Shown here one piece after another: positions 5,325 through 5,545 of a stretch of DNA of 5,545 nt (position 1 is its first letter; the number at the start of each line of letters is the position of its first letter). Origin of the DNA: Bacteroidota bacterium (lineage in GTDB: Bacteria; Bacteroidota; Bacteroidia; AKYH767-A; JABDAW01); NCBI GenBank assembly GCA_023251595.1, contig JAHEYM010000297.1:1-5545 (forward strand), given 5' to 3'. The translations under genes and the position numbers were made by a program. A model generated the notes under the pieces. The model had not been told where the DNA came from and did no database searches. It saw only the letters and a list, made by a program, of their open reading frames with translations.

Positions 5325-5545
5325 TTACTTTTTTGAAGTTATTTTCTTCCTCGTTTTGTTTGTACCTTTTATTAACGGTTTTTTCATAGTTTTTACAGCC
5401 TGTTTTTTTACTGCTTTCTTTTTAGGTTTTGTCACAGAACGCGGATTTTTGTTTGATTTTCCTGTCAGTTGTTTTGGTTCGTCGAATAGACCCAGTTCCA
5501 ATTCTTCGAGCGTTGGAAGTTCGCTTATGAGATTTTCCGGCAATT
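5325..5545 (-). CDS. C-terminal end of an unidentified protein with a lysine-rich tail (cut by window edge)
   Basis: The last 73 codons (72 complete and one partial) of a gene that enters from the right edge. The frame is open to the edge and its first full codon, a TTG at 5543, is most likely an internal Leu and not a start. Residues 1-25 of the visible part are acidic and Leu-rich (ISELPTLEELELGLFDEP), and could be a short helix closing a domain. The remaining 45 or so are a low-complexity basic tail full of Lys, Thr and Asn (PKKKAVKKQAVKTMKK and TRKKITSKK), with no fold. Such tails occur on Bacteroidota nucleic-acid-binding proteins, for instance helicases and topoisomerases, but nothing here identifies the protein. 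It ends in TAA, 8 bases before the -33 box of the next gene. No terminator hairpin is seen after it. Confidence 0.65.
   Translation of the reverse strand, partial: LPENLISELPTLEELELGLFDEPKQLTGKSNKNPRSVTKPKKKAVKKQAVKTMKKPLIKGTNKTRKKITSKK

Noticed and set aside
1..5545. tRNA or rRNA genes, CRISPR array, insertion sequence, phage or defence genes
   Set aside because: No cloverleaf-like sequences, regular direct repeats, transposase motifs or terminal inverted repeats were found by eye.

Overview
The window is from a member of the Bacteroidota, probably an uncultured or little-studied lineage. Three lines of evidence agree. Four start regions carry TAnnTTTG -7 boxes, three of them with a TTG or TTTG element 18-20 bp upstream, which is the Bacteroidota housekeeping promoter. 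No gene has a convincing Shine-Dalgarno sequence. The gene order rpsF-rpsR-rplI and a secreted beta-rich protein with a signal peptide ending in SSYAQ are also typical of this phylum. The genus cannot be set from this sequence alone.

Left part (1-1362, minus strand): two glycosyltransferases, a GT4-type enzyme and a GT2-type enzyme that runs off the left edge, overlap by 11 bases and form an operon for building a surface glycan or polysaccharide. A -7 box covers the longest possible TTG start of the GT4 gene, so its real start is probably the GTG at 1315. Transcribed away from it is a single MacB/FtsX-type ABC permease gene (1414-2649, plus strand), whose promoter lies so close to its ATG that the mRNA should be almost leaderless. 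No ATPase partner is in the window.

Middle part (2650-3932): the permease gene converges on the ribosomal operon rpsF-rpsR-rplI (minus strand; bS6, bS18, bL9), with a shared hairpin between the two stop codons. The operon has a clear promoter, a start region carrying an anti-Shine-Dalgarno-like octamer, and an 8-bp perfect palindrome in the rpsF-rpsR gap just before a very A-rich rpsR leader. bS6 and bS18 are partners on the small-subunit platform. In Flavobacterium they help hold the 3' tail of 16S rRNA, which makes the octamer worth testing.

Right part (3933-5545, minus strand): a single-gene unit encodes an exported, probably outer-membrane beta-barrel protein of 426 residues. It has its own promoter and an intrinsic terminator whose 5' arm is made from its last coding codons, only 7 bp from the rpsF -33 box. 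Upstream of it is the lysine-rich C-terminal end of an unidentified protein that enters from the right edge. No tRNA, rRNA, CRISPR array or insertion sequence was seen. I found no clear new multi-gene system; the regulatory signals around rpsF-rpsR are the most unusual part.
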